Origin: Deltaproteobacteria bacterium
GTDB lineage: Bacteria; Desulfobacterota; Desulfobacteria; Desulfobacterales; ETH-SRB1
Reading direction: 5' to 3'
NCBI GenBank assembly: GCA_019309665.1
Contig: JAFDFV010000108.1
Coordinates: 1 to 15,610, forward strand
DNA length: 15,610 nucleotides
The translations under genes were made by a program, and so were the position numbers. Each line of letters begins with the position of its first letter. The first letter of the stretch is position 1. Below are positions 1 to 6,675 of the stretch, one piece after another. The notes below the pieces were generated by a model that was not told the origin of the DNA, ran no database searches, and saw only the letters and a list, made by a program, of their open reading frames with translations.

Positions 1-350
1 CTTATTGCTTCCAAAAGGCGTAATGTCCCGAGTGCGTCGGCATTAGCAGTATACTCCGCTGTTTCAAAAGAAACCTGGACATGACTCTGAGCAGCCATAT
101 TATATATTTCGTCAGGCTGCACATCCTGGATTATGCGTATAAGATTCGTGGCGTCTGTTAAATCTCCATAATGCATGAAGAAACGAATATTTTCCTCATG
201 CGGATCTTTATATAAGTGATCTACTCTTGCTGTATTAAATGATGATGATCTGCGTTTAATACCATGTACTTCGTAGTTCTTTTTTAATAGAAACTCAGCC
301 AAGTAAACTCCATCCTGACCCGTGATTCCTGTTATGAGCGCTTTTTTCAT
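1..350 (-). CDS. gmd: GDP-mannose 4,6-dehydratase, N-terminal part
   Basis: The gene runs off the left edge, so only about the first 116 codons are present. The product converts GDP-D-mannose to GDP-4-keto-6-deoxymannose, the precursor of GDP-fucose, GDP-rhamnose and related sugars, in the cytoplasm. The N-terminus shows the extended short-chain dehydrogenase nucleotide-binding motif GITGQDG (about residues 8-14). Further family landmarks follow: GIKRRSSSFNTARVDHLY, then FFMHYGDLTDATNL, then EIYNMAAQSHVQVSFE. The ATG at 350 is preceded by an AAGGATGG Shine-Dalgarno-like stretch. It lies 44 bp downstream of the coiled-coil gene on the same strand, so co-transcription is possible. manA in this window could help supply its GDP-mannose. 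The family call is secure; only the end product beyond the keto-sugar is open. Confidence 0.95.
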   Translation of the reverse strand, partial: MKKALITGITGQDGVYLAEFLLKKNYEVHGIKRRSSSFNTARVDHLYKDPHEENIRFFMHYGDLTDATNLIRIIQDVQPDEIYNMAAQSHVQVSFETAEYTANADALGTLRLLEAI

Positions 351-394
351 AAAAAAACCATCCTTTTTTTATCTATTTTATCAAGAATATTATC

Positions 395-1456
395 TCATTT
401 AGAGGCATCAGGTTTCTTGGCCTGTTCAAGCGCAATCTCGCTTACCGCAGAAAGTGTCTTTGAACCAGAGGCACCTTCAATGGCCTTCACTGCAATATTC
501 TGTACTTTTTCATTAGCTTCAGCCAGTTCTTCCGTCAACCGTTGAAGCCTTTTTTCCTGGTCTTTTGCCGTAGTCTCCAGAGTTTTAATCTTAAGCTCAG
601 CGACACGACTTTCTGTCTCGACGTCTTTAGCGATCAATTGCGCCTGGATTTTGGCCTCTTCAGATGCCTTCTTGCAGGCGGCTATCTCCGCCTCTTTGAC
701 TGCCTTTGAAAGCTCTGCGGGGAAGAACTCCACTTTCTTCGCCATCTCTGCGAACTGTTTCTCCTTTTCAGCAATTGCTTCCTCCCGCTCCGCAAATTCC
801 TTTTCCTGATTGATTCTCATTTCTTCCAGATTTGTCATTAAGGCTTTCTTCTCTTCCTCATATACATCTTTTTCCTTCTTTCTCTGAAGGGCTAAGTTAT
901 ACTTATATTCTTCCTCTTCGCGCTGCCGGAGCTTCTTTAACTCGGCATCTCTTTCCTTCCCGGCCTGCTCATGCTCATCTTGTTCTCTAATCCATTCCGC
1001 CCGCTTTTGTTCCATCCCCAAGCCAAATTTCTCTTCCTGGTCTTTCATTTCAGCCTCAAAGGCCCGGCATTTTTCCTCATGTTCTTGAACCAGAGCTGAC
1101 AGGGTATCCGCAGCCAAATGGATATCATGGACTTCTTCCAGATTGGCTTTTTCTATTTCAATTGCCTGTTGAATTTCTTTTAGTTTATTTGCTTCCCCAA
1201 CCAGTTCTTCAGAAACCTCTGAGAGCGCTTTGCCCACATTAAGATGGAGATCGGCCAAATCCTTTACAATTGATTCCACCGTGCTGGTAGAAGCCTTTGC
1301 CACTACCTCTTTTTCGGCTTTTTTCTTCTGTTCCTGCTTTTTCTCAGGCAAGCCGGACTCAGCCTTTGCTTCCAGTTTCTTCAATAGCTCATCGTAGGCT
1401 CTGAGCATCTCGGTCTTGGTTTGCTTCATCGTTAATTGCTCGTATTTAGATGGCAT
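395..1456 (-). CDS. Large coiled-coil protein of unknown function
   Basis: I do not recognise a functional family. The 353-residue product is highly charged (Glu/Lys/Ala/Gln rich), has no signal peptide or membrane segment, and is predicted by eye to be almost entirely helical. A Lys/Glu-rich stretch covers about residues 25-50. A hydrophobic segment with heptad character follows (VESIVKDLADLHLNVGKAL). A very long coiled coil then covers about residues 80-320. The frame stays open further upstream to a TTG at 1483, but the ATG at 1456 sits directly behind a perfect AGGAGG, which decides the start. The gene lies between a winged-helix regulator (51-bp gap) and gmd (44-bp gap), all on the minus strand. 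A structural or scaffold role linked to polysaccharide production or the cell envelope is possible but is only guilt by association. Confidence 0.85.
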   Translation of the reverse strand: MPSKYEQLTMKQTKTEMLRAYDELLKKLEAKAESGLPEKKQEQKKKAEKEVVAKASTSTVESIVKDLADLHLNVGKALSEVSEELVGEANKLKEIQQAIEIEKANLEEVHDIHLAADTLSALVQEHEEKCRAFEAEMKDQEEKFGLGMEQKRAEWIREQDEHEQAGKERDAELKKLRQREEEEYKYNLALQRKKEKDVYEEEKKALMTNLEEMRINQEKEFAEREEAIAEKEKQFAEMAKKVEFFPAELSKAVKEAEIAACKKASEEAKIQAQLIAKDVETESRVAELKIKTLETTAKDQEKRLQRLTEELAEANEKVQNIAVKAIEGASGSKTLSAVSEIALEQAKKPDASK

Positions 1457-1507
1457 AAAAACCTCCTGTAAATAAACCCTCAATTGATCTATATCAAATC
1501 TTCTATT

Positions 1508-2089
1508 TTATTCAATAGTAACTATCTTGCTTTGTGAAATACATTCTTTTAGAATATCTTCCATAATATTCTGTTGGGAGTCAATTGAGGTTATTAGAAT
1601 TTTATCGAACGAGAATGAGTTAATCATAGCAGGATCTGCGATCATATAACCCAGGAATTCCTTACCTGCTTTTAAAACATCAAAGACTGCAACCATTTCA
1701 ATGGATGTCTCCTGTAAAGATATATATGCAATTTCAGCAAAGTCACTTGCTCCGCAAAAAACAATTTTACTGACTCCCTCTGCCTCAAGTTTTTGAAAAA
1801 GTTTACGGAATTTGTGGCGGGCATCCTTATAAAACTTATAAGAATGCTGGATATACTTATATGCCAGCCTTGTTTTTTCAACAGCTCCTTCGGGCGTAAG
1901 AATATACTTTACCCTATTCTTAGGAATAGTTGTGATCTTGAAAAAACCTTTGTGAGCAAGACGTTTGATAAACGAATTAACAAGCCCCAGAGAAATATCC
2001 AGCTTTTTTGCAAGCTCCCGCTGGCTCTGAACGTGGTTTTCCTCAATTTCTTCAAGAAGTTTTAATGTTCGTATGTCTTTATGATCCAT
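1508..2089 (-). CDS. Winged-helix regulator with C-terminal Rossmann-like domain
   Basis: This is a 193-residue protein. Residues 1-65 look like a MarR/IclR-style winged helix, with the turn region RELAKKLDISLGLVNSFIKR and a following wing (FFKITTIPKNRVKYILTPEG). A basic helical linker comes next (about residues 70-100). The C-terminal half (about residues 108-190) has a Rossmann-like pattern beginning KIVFCGASDFAEIAYISLQE, with alternating strands and helices, suggesting binding of a nucleotide or nucleotide-sugar ligand. Related proteins are often found beside exopolysaccharide genes in Desulfobacterota, which fits gmd two genes downstream. I start at the ATG at 2089. The open frame continues to 2164, but that extension runs into the palindromic element at 2136-2240 and does not look like protein. 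No clear Shine-Dalgarno is visible. The ligand and targets are unknown. Confidence 0.8.
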   Translation of the reverse strand: MDHKDIRTLKLLEEIEENHVQSQRELAKKLDISLGLVNSFIKRLAHKGFFKITTIPKNRVKYILTPEGAVEKTRLAYKYIQHSYKFYKDARHKFRKLFQKLEAEGVSKIVFCGASDFAEIAYISLQETSIEMVAVFDVLKAGKEFLGYMIADPAMINSFSFDKILITSIDSQQNIMEDILKECISQSKIVTIE

Positions 2090-2135
2090 GATAAAATGAA
2101 AAAGATTAAGAGAAGGATTTCGGCAAAAGCGCATA

Positions 2136-2240
2136 TATAGACTGTCACATATTAAATTGTACAAGGCTAGAGGGAGAAGGCTGTATTGTAATACGCCGAC
2201 GACCGATAACGCAGTGAAATTTAATATGTGACAGTCTATA
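2136..2240 (+). repeat. Palindromic hairpin element, copy A (covarying-arm family)
   Basis: A perfect 23-bp inverted repeat (2136-2158 with 2218-2240, starting TATAGACTGTCAC) encloses a core of about 60 bp. The core contains a small inner hairpin (GTATT/AATAC at about 2183-2194) and the block CGACGACCGATAAC. A second copy lies at 14208-14313 in the opposite orientation. Core and outer tips are similar between the copies, while the middle of the arms differs in sequence but stays perfectly paired in each copy. It lies upstream of the winged-helix gene, whose open frame runs into it. Confidence 0.9.
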
Positions 2241-2300
2241 GCTCCGCCTGGTGGGTTACAGAGCGCTTATTGAAATTCACTGAAGAGATTTGATTCGGGT

Positions 2301-2326
2301 TGTTCAAGCATTGAACATGTTTTTTT
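2301..2326 (+). terminator. Possible weak terminator-like hairpin
   Basis: TGTTCAA and TTGAACA (2301-2307 and 2311-2317) can form a 7-bp stem with a GCA loop, followed by TG and then seven T residues. The orientation would stop plus-strand transcription, yet both flanking genes are on the minus strand. It is therefore either a barrier against antisense transcription or chance. Confidence 0.3.
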
Positions 2327-2339
2327 CTTAATGTCAAGC

Positions 2340-3041
2340 TTAATAAATTATGTATTGGGTCGGGTCAATAATGCCTGCTTCTTTAAAGCCCTGCTTTCTT
2401 ATAATGCAACTGTCACACTCACCGCACGCCAGGCCATCTGAAGAAGGATCATAGCAGCTATGCGTCAGAGAAAAATCAACACCAAGGTCAACTCCTTTTT
2501 TAATAATTTCCGCCTTGGTCATATGGATAAGCGGAGTCCTGATTTTTAGTTTTGTTTTGCCTTTTACGGCCGCCTTTGTTGCAAGATTTGCCATTTGCTC
2601 AAAAGCTTCTATATATTCAGGCCTGCAGTCAGGATAGCCGCTGTAGTCAATCGCATTAACTCCGATAAATATGTCGGATGACTGAAGAACCTCTGCCCAG
2701 GCAAGTGCATAAGAAAGAAAGATTGTATTTCTTGCCGGAACATATGTTACCGGTATTTCATCCGCCATCCTCCGTGCATTCCTATGTTTTGGCACATTTA
2801 GATTATTATCTGTAAGTGCTGAACCGCCAATTTTTCTTAGATCTATATCTATTATAAGATGTTTTTTTACACCCATGACATGTGCCACTTTCCTGGCTGC
2901 TTCTATCTCAACGGAGTGACGTTGTTTATAAAAAAAACTTAAACTGTATATTTCAAAGCCCTCTTGTTTTGCAATAGCCATAACTGTTGTAGAATCAATT
3001 CCCCCGCTTGAAAGTACAACTGCTTTTTTTTTCGAAACCAT
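2340..3041 (-). CDS. queC: 7-cyano-7-deazaguanine synthase (QueC)
   Basis: QueC converts 7-carboxy-7-deazaguanine, ammonia and ATP to preQ0, the queuosine precursor, in the cytoplasm. The 233-residue protein has the PP-loop ATP-binding motif SGGIDS at residues 12-17 and the QueC segment YVPARNTIFLSYALAWAE in the middle. The C-terminal zinc-site cysteines (C196, C206, C209, C212) lie in SCYDPSSDGLACGECDSC. Length is typical. The open frame extends 30 codons upstream to 3131, but those residues do not resemble QueC. The ATG at 3041 is followed directly by the conserved KKKAVVLSSGG start and is preceded by a TGAGGT Shine-Dalgarno-like site. queE, encoding the enzyme for the preceding step, lies 232 bp upstream on the same strand. 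queD is not in the window. Confidence 0.95.
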   Translation of the reverse strand: MVSKKKAVVLSSGGIDSTTVMAIAKQEGFEIYSLSFFYKQRHSVEIEAARKVAHVMGVKKHLIIDIDLRKIGGSALTDNNLNVPKHRNARRMADEIPVTYVPARNTIFLSYALAWAEVLQSSDIFIGVNAIDYSGYPDCRPEYIEAFEQMANLATKAAVKGKTKLKIRTPLIHMTKAEIIKKGVDLGVDFSLTHSCYDPSSDGLACGECDSCIIRKQGFKEAGIIDPTQYIIY

Positions 3042-3273
3042 AATATATAACCTCAGCCAAATAGTTAAACCTAAGTTGAGCGATTTTTTGCGAAGATATG
3101 TGTTGGGATCTTGATGCATAAGGATTTGCAAAAACCACAGGCATACCCGTGGATATGTCGAGGATTTTTGCGAAGCCTTTAAAGCTATAATTTAAGTAAT
3201 TAAATTTAACCTACTAAAATAGCATAGTATTTGAGATTTTTCCACCGCAAAGAGAACGAAGAACCCAAATGAA
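3042..3273. other. queE-queC intergenic region with short repeats
   Basis: No gene is visible. The stretch ATTTTTGCGAAG occurs twice (near 3082 and 3165). Between them lies a small hairpin, CCACAGG/CCCGTGG with one mismatch and a CATA loop, near 3136-3153. The separation and the repeats leave open whether queC is co-transcribed with queE. A dispersed genomic repeat is likely, but no second copy is present here. Confidence 0.45.
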
Positions 3274-3918
3274 TTATACCCCCTTCTCTTTCTCCGGCCA
3301 TATAACCTTGTGCAACTGAATTTGAAGTCTTACCCTAAGGCCGTCTTCAAGTATCCACTCTGCAAGTTGTGATGGATGCATTTGCTCAATCAGAGGAGAA
3401 AAAAGTACATTTCTCATGGGAAATCCGGGAGATATTAATTTTGTCGTTTCTTTAGCAAATTCATAATCTTTGCGGCTTCCCAGTACAAACTTTATCTGGT
3501 CGTTCTGATTAAGTCTTTTAAGATTTTCCAAATCATTTTTATCATTCTCGCCGCTTGAAGGACATTTTATATCAACTATTTTTATACAACGGCTATGGAC
3601 CATGCTTATATCAATACTACCGTTTGTTTCTAATAAAACTTCATATTTTTTTTCCAGAAGCCTGTCAATCAATAGAGGCGTGTCGCCCTGAAGCAGAGGC
3701 TCTCCCCCAGTGATTTCAATAAGCGGGCATTTATAATTATCAACTCTGGACAGGATTTCTTCGATTCTCAATTCAACCCCTTCATAATAAGCATAGGCGG
3801 TGTCACAGTATGAGCATCTTAAATTGCAGCCTGTAAGTCTGACAAAAATGCAGGGAACTCCGCTATATATCGATTCGCCCTGAATGCTGTAGAATATTTC
3901 GTTTACTATAAGAGACAT
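3274..3918 (-). CDS. queE: 7-carboxy-7-deazaguanine synthase (QueE), radical SAM
   Basis: QueE rearranges 6-carboxy-5,6,7,8-tetrahydropterin to 7-carboxy-7-deazaguanine, the step before QueC. The 214-residue product carries the radical-SAM 4Fe-4S motif CxxxCxxC at C31, C35 and C38 (GCNLRCSYCDTAYA). Upstream is the substrate-site segment NEIFYSIQGES, and the SAM-binding ITGGEP is at about residues 69-74. The C-terminal LQIQLHKVIWPEKEKGV matches the family ending. A GTG at 3927 is also in frame; I prefer the ATG at 3918, which has GAG eight bases upstream and gives the typical N-terminus MSLIVNEIFYSIQGE. It reads away from manA, so the region to its right should contain its promoter. Confidence 0.95.
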   Translation of the reverse strand: MSLIVNEIFYSIQGESIYSGVPCIFVRLTGCNLRCSYCDTAYAYYEGVELRIEEILSRVDNYKCPLIEITGGEPLLQGDTPLLIDRLLEKKYEVLLETNGSIDISMVHSRCIKIVDIKCPSSGENDKNDLENLKRLNQNDQIKFVLGSRKDYEFAKETTKLISPGFPMRNVLFSPLIEQMHPSQLAEWILEDGLRVRLQIQLHKVIWPEKEKGV

Positions 3919-4004
3919 GGTAACCACTCAGCAGGGCTACGTCATTTAAGATGATAACATGCTGACTTAACTATAATTGTTTACTTATGGGATTTTCTAT
4001 AAAT

Positions 4005-4178
4005 TCGAAGCACGAAACACGAAATCCAAAACAAATACGAATGACCAAAATCCAAAATTCTAAACGTGCCGAGCCCAGAAGATATTGGATAACTGTCTGA
4101 AATGTTTTGGTCATTTGATATTCGAAATTAGATATTGTTTCGAGTTTCGAGTTTCGAGTTTCGAGTTTCGGATTTTGA
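4005..4178. repeat. Inverted island of degenerate 7-mers (CGAAACA / TTTCGAG type)
   Basis: The left arm carries CGAAGCA, CGAAACA and CGAAATC in 7-base steps. The right arm carries five near-perfect tandem copies of the 7-mer TTTCGAG (4138-4170). The inner parts also pair (GAATGACCAAAA near 4040 with TTTTGGTCATTT near 4105). The whole can fold as one long imperfect hairpin. It occupies most of the 427-bp gene-free gap between the divergent queE and manA. Confidence 0.8.
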
Positions 4179-4345
4179 AGTCCCCAGAAACTCCTAATAT
4201 TAAAGCTTTAGCACCGACTTTGATGTTTCCCTAAACTACTCAGGTTGTTGGTTGCCATATTAGTACATTATATGTTATCCTAAATCAACGTAAACAAAAT
4301 GTAACTACTCAGGTTCACGGTTCAACGGTTCAAGGTTAAAGAGTG
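4179..4345. other. manA upstream region with direct repeats
   Basis: The 13-bp string AACTACTCAGGTT occurs twice, near 4234 and 4302, 68 bp apart. The second copy runs straight into degenerate 7-mers of the GGTTCAA type that end about ten bases before the manA start. No convincing promoter or Shine-Dalgarno is seen; an AT-rich TATATGTTATCC stretch near 4268 could hold a -10 element. Confidence 0.5.
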
Positions 4346-5551
4346 ATGAAAAAAATATGTCTGATGAAAAATACCATCCAGGAGTATGCATGGGGATCCC
4401 ATACCGCTATTGCTGATCTTCTGGGTAATCAGTCTCCTTCAACAAAACCCCAGGCGGAACTGTGGATGGGTGCGCACCCAAAGTCACCTTCTTTAGTTCA
4501 ATATGGCGGCAAGTGGCTATCTTTACTTGAATTGATAAAACAATCCCCTGCAGATATTCTCGGAAAAGAAATAGCTGCAAAATTTGACAACAAACTTCCA
4601 TATCTCTTCAAAGTCCTTGCTGCATCAAAACCTCTTTCCATACAAGCTCATCCAGACATTAAACAGGCAGAACAAGGCTTTGAAAGAGAAAATAGGCTGA
4701 AAATATCGTTAGATTCTCCAAACAGAAACTATAAAGATGAAAACCACAAGCCCGAGTGTATTTGTGCTTTGACTCCTTTTGTGGCTCTATGTGGTTTTCG
4801 CAAAATTACAGAAATCATTTCTCTTATGGAGAAAATCTGCCTGAAAGTTTTGTACAAAGAACTTAATAATCTTAAAAGACAACCAAATTCAGAAGGCCTG
4901 AAAAGTTTTTTTTGCTCCCTTATAACAATAAACGGCAGGACAAAAAAACAAATCATAGAACATGCAATTACAAATGCACAAAAACTATCCGAAGATAATC
5001 CCGGCTTTAAATGGATGATAAATCTTTACAAAGAGTATCCTGATGATATGGGAGTTTTTGCACCGATTCTTTTGAACTTAATTTCTCTTAAACCAGGCCA
5101 GGCACTTTTTCTCCATTCTGGAGAGCTTCACGCATATCTCGATGGCCTTGGGATAGAATTGATGGCAAATTCAGACAACGTACTTAGGGGCGGGCTGACA
5201 AAAAAACACATCGATGTTCCGGAACTTTTAAACGTACTTAACTTTAAAGAAACGGATGTTAATATTCTTTTATCGCAAAAGAATAAAAATTTTGAAGAAG
5301 TTTACCACAGTATGGCCGAAGAATTTGTTCTGTATGTAATTTCTGATAAAAAAAACATATCATATACAAGCCCTGAAAAAAGAAGTGTTGAAATAATTCT
5401 TTGTACTGATGGAAAGGCTTCCATTACAGATATCAGTATAAATGAAAATATACTTCTGAAAAAGGGAACATCGGTTATTATCCCCTCTTCGGTTAACAAG
5501 TATAGAATCGAAGGTAAAGCCACACTTTACAAAGCCTCGGTACCTGTTTAA
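4346..5551 (+). CDS. manA: Mannose-6-phosphate isomerase, class I
   Basis: This zinc enzyme interconverts fructose-6-phosphate and mannose-6-phosphate, linking glycolysis to GDP-mannose. The 401-residue protein has YAWGS (residues 14-18), AELWMGAHP (37-45) and LSIQAHPD, with zinc ligands Q100 and H102. ENHKPE supplies the ligand E137, and LHSGELHAYLDGLGIELMANSDN carries the fourth ligand, a histidine, near residue 260. The C-terminal cupin-like part (about 330-400) completes the class I fold. A GTG directly before the ATG at 4346 is an alternative start. There is no good Shine-Dalgarno; the upstream bases are degenerate 7-mer repeats. The stop codon lies in the first copy of a 15-bp tandem repeat that continues into the next promoter. 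Its likely partner is gmd on the left edge. Confidence 0.95.
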   Translation: MKKICLMKNTIQEYAWGSHTAIADLLGNQSPSTKPQAELWMGAHPKSPSLVQYGGKWLSLLELIKQSPADILGKEIAAKFDNKLPYLFKVLAASKPLSIQAHPDIKQAEQGFERENRLKISLDSPNRNYKDENHKPECICALTPFVALCGFRKITEIISLMEKICLKVLYKELNNLKRQPNSEGLKSFFCSLITINGRTKKQIIEHAITNAQKLSEDNPGFKWMINLYKEYPDDMGVFAPILLNLISLKPGQALFLHSGELHAYLDGLGIELMANSDNVLRGGLTKKHIDVPELLNVLNFKETDVNILLSQKNKNFEEVYHSMAEEFVLYVISDKKNISYTSPEKRSVEIILCTDGKASITDISINENILLKKGTSVIIPSSVNKYRIEGKATLYKASVPV

Positions 5552-5576
5552 AAAACTCTGTTGTTTAAAAAACTCT
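5545..5576 (+). repeat. 15-bp tandem duplication overlapping manA stop and aro promoter
   Basis: TGTTTAAAAAACTCT occurs at 5545-5559 and again at 5562-5576, a 17-base period. The first copy contains the manA stop codon; the second ends on the first base of the -35 box. The A-tracts could act as an UP element, or the repeat could be a paired regulator site. Confidence 0.75.
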
Positions 5577-5604
5577 TGACATACAAATTTTGATAATATA
5601 AATA
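5576..5604 (+). promoter_or_regulatory. Sigma-70 promoter of the aromatic operon
   Basis: There is a consensus -35 TTGACA (5576-5581), a 17-base spacer and a -10 TATAAA (5599-5604). Transcription would begin near 5611, leaving about 40 bases before the leader peptide start. This is the best promoter match in the window. Confidence 0.8.
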
Positions 5605-5651
5605 CGAGCGGTCAAATTAAAAAAACAATTACAACTTAGGAGATTTTTAGT

Positions 5652-5705
5652 GGTACACAAGCATTCAGGCAACTGTTATCGGTATTTTTATTGCTATTTT
5701 TTTAG
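5652..5705 (+). CDS. Tyr/Phe-rich leader peptide of the aromatic operon
   Basis: This is a 17-codon open frame starting at GTG with an ideal AGGAG at 5640-5644, seven bases upstream. The peptide is MVHKHSGNCYRYFYCYF followed by TAG. Tyr codons are at 5679, 5685, 5691 and 5697; Phe codons at 5688 and 5700. Six of the last eight sense codons are therefore Tyr or Phe. It lies between a strong promoter and an intrinsic terminator ahead of the Phe/Tyr biosynthesis genes, as pheL and trpL do in enterobacteria. The function is inferred to be in cis: ribosome stalling at the Tyr/Phe run when charged tRNA is scarce. No Trp codon is present, so Trp is not expected to be sensed. It is too short for ordinary gene finders. 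Confidence 0.85.
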   Translation, partial: GTQAFRQLLSVFLLLFF

Positions 5706-5710
5706 TACCG

Positions 5711-5823
5711 GTCTGCCTGCATGCGCTGAGACAAGATAAATTTGATAAGCGCAACAAGCCGTGGGTAGACTTTAAAACGCACGGTTTTTTAGAGGCCGTG
5801 GAGAAAACTTCGCGGCCTTTTTT
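5711..5823 (+). promoter_or_regulatory. Tyr/Phe attenuator: alternative RNA hairpins
   Basis: Five segments can pair in two exclusive ways. R1 (5711-5720) pairs with R2 (5761-5770) over 10 bp, three of them G-U, enclosing a TGCGCT/AGCGCA hairpin (5722-5727 with 5748-5753). If R1 is covered, R2 (5756-5763, AAGCCGTG) pairs with R3 (5780-5787, CACGGTTT). R3 can otherwise pair with R4 (5793-5800, AGGCCGTG), which is almost the same as R2. R4 also forms the 5' side of the terminator. A ribosome at the leader stop (5703-5705) would cover R1, giving R2:R3 and termination. A ribosome stalled at the Tyr/Phe codons leaves R1 free, giving R1:R2, then R3:R4 and readthrough. Confidence 0.8.
5793..5823 (+). 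terminator. Intrinsic terminator of the attenuator
   Basis: A 10-bp stem (5793-5802 with 5809-5818, outer part AGGCCG/CGGCCT) and a GAAAAC loop are followed by six T residues (5818-5823). It lies 35 bp before the ADTH synthase start and overlaps the antiterminator segment 5793-5800. Confidence 0.88.
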
Positions 5824-5857
5824 GGTTTAAAGGGAGGTTAAAAAGGAGGAGAATATT

Positions 5858-6655
5858 ATGACAATCTTAGGCAAACATATCCGTATGGAACGTATAATCA
5901 ACCGGAATACAAAAAAAACCATAATTGTTCCTATGGATCACGGTATCTCAGTGGGCCCTATCGACGGCCTGCAGGACATGAAGAGTATTATACAAAAGGT
6001 GGCTGAAGGGGGCGCTAATGCTATTGTTGAACACAAAGGACTTGTTAGCGAAGGCCATCGCGGCAAAGGTAATGACGTAGGCCTCATAATACATCTGTCC
6101 GGCTCAACATCCCTATCACCTTATCCCAACGCAAAAACTCTTGTCTGCTCAGTAGAAGAAGCTGTCAAACTCGGTGCAGATGCTGTTTCCATACATGTAA
6201 ACCTGGGTGATGCCGGTGAAAAGGAAATGCTGAATGATTTCGGCAAAGTCGCCTATGAGGCACGCACATGGGGCATGCCCCTTCTTGCGATGATCTATCC
6301 CAGGGGCGAAAAGATAAAGGACGAGTATGACGTTAAAGTCATCAAACACGCTGCCAGAGTAGGAAATGAGATGGGAGCGGATATCGTTAAGGTTTCCTAC
6401 ACAGGTTCAATAGATAGTTTCAAGGAAGTTGTTGAAGGCTGCTCCGTACCCGTGGTAATTGCAGGTGGAGCCAAAATGGACTCGGATCAGGAAATACTGG
6501 AAATGGTAAAAGGTTCAATTGATGCCGGAGGCTCCGGTGTTTCCATAGGTCGAAATGTTTTTCAGCATAGAGATCCAAAACAAATGGTGAAAGCTATTTC
6601 AGCCGTTGTAAATGATAAGAGCAGCGTGGAAGATGCCTTGAAAATTTTGGAATAA
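5858..6655 (+). CDS. aroA': ADTH synthase (2-amino-3,7-dideoxy-D-threo-hept-6-ulosonate synthase)
   Basis: This class I aldolase-type transaldolase condenses L-aspartate semialdehyde with a 6-deoxy-5-ketofructose phosphate. It starts the archaeal-type route to 3-dehydroquinate in place of DAHP synthase. The 265-residue product has VPMDHGISVGP with D27 and H28, AMIYPRG with Y147, and IVKVSYTGS with K178. These match Asp33, Tyr153 and the Schiff-base Lys184 of the Methanocaldococcus enzyme MJ0400 with a constant offset of six. The C-terminal GGAKMDSD and GVSIGRNVFQH form the phosphate-binding end of the barrel. The ATG at 5858 has a very strong AAGGAGGAG site. A fructose-bisphosphate aldolase of the DeoC/FbaB family is the alternative, but the neighbouring DHQ synthase II and pheA settle the role. 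Confidence 0.92.
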   Translation: MTILGKHIRMERIINRNTKKTIIVPMDHGISVGPIDGLQDMKSIIQKVAEGGANAIVEHKGLVSEGHRGKGNDVGLIIHLSGSTSLSPYPNAKTLVCSVEEAVKLGADAVSIHVNLGDAGEKEMLNDFGKVAYEARTWGMPLLAMIYPRGEKIKDEYDVKVIKHAARVGNEMGADIVKVSYTGSIDSFKEVVEGCSVPVVIAGGAKMDSDQEILEMVKGSIDAGGSGVSIGRNVFQHRDPKQMVKAISAVVNDKSSVEDALKILE

Positions 6656-6675
6656 TTTTATTGGGGGGGAAGATA

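Noticed and set aside
2090..2164. Longer form of the winged-helix regulator starting at 2164
   Set aside because: The extension is translated from the hairpin element (2136-2240) and non-coding sequence; the ATG at 2089 begins directly before the winged helix.
3042..3131. N-terminal extension of queC to 3131
   Set aside because: The extra 30 residues do not resemble QueC, whereas the ATG at 3041 gives the conserved start and has a ribosome site.
4138..4170. CRISPR array (short tandem repeats)
   Set aside because: The units are contiguous 7-mers without spacers, far shorter than CRISPR repeats, and no cas gene is present.
5611..5857. T-box or riboswitch in the aro leader
   Set aside because: No T-box sequence (AGGGTGGNACCGCG-like) or known aptamer core is seen, while a translated Tyr/Phe-rich frame with an ideal ribosome site explains the region.
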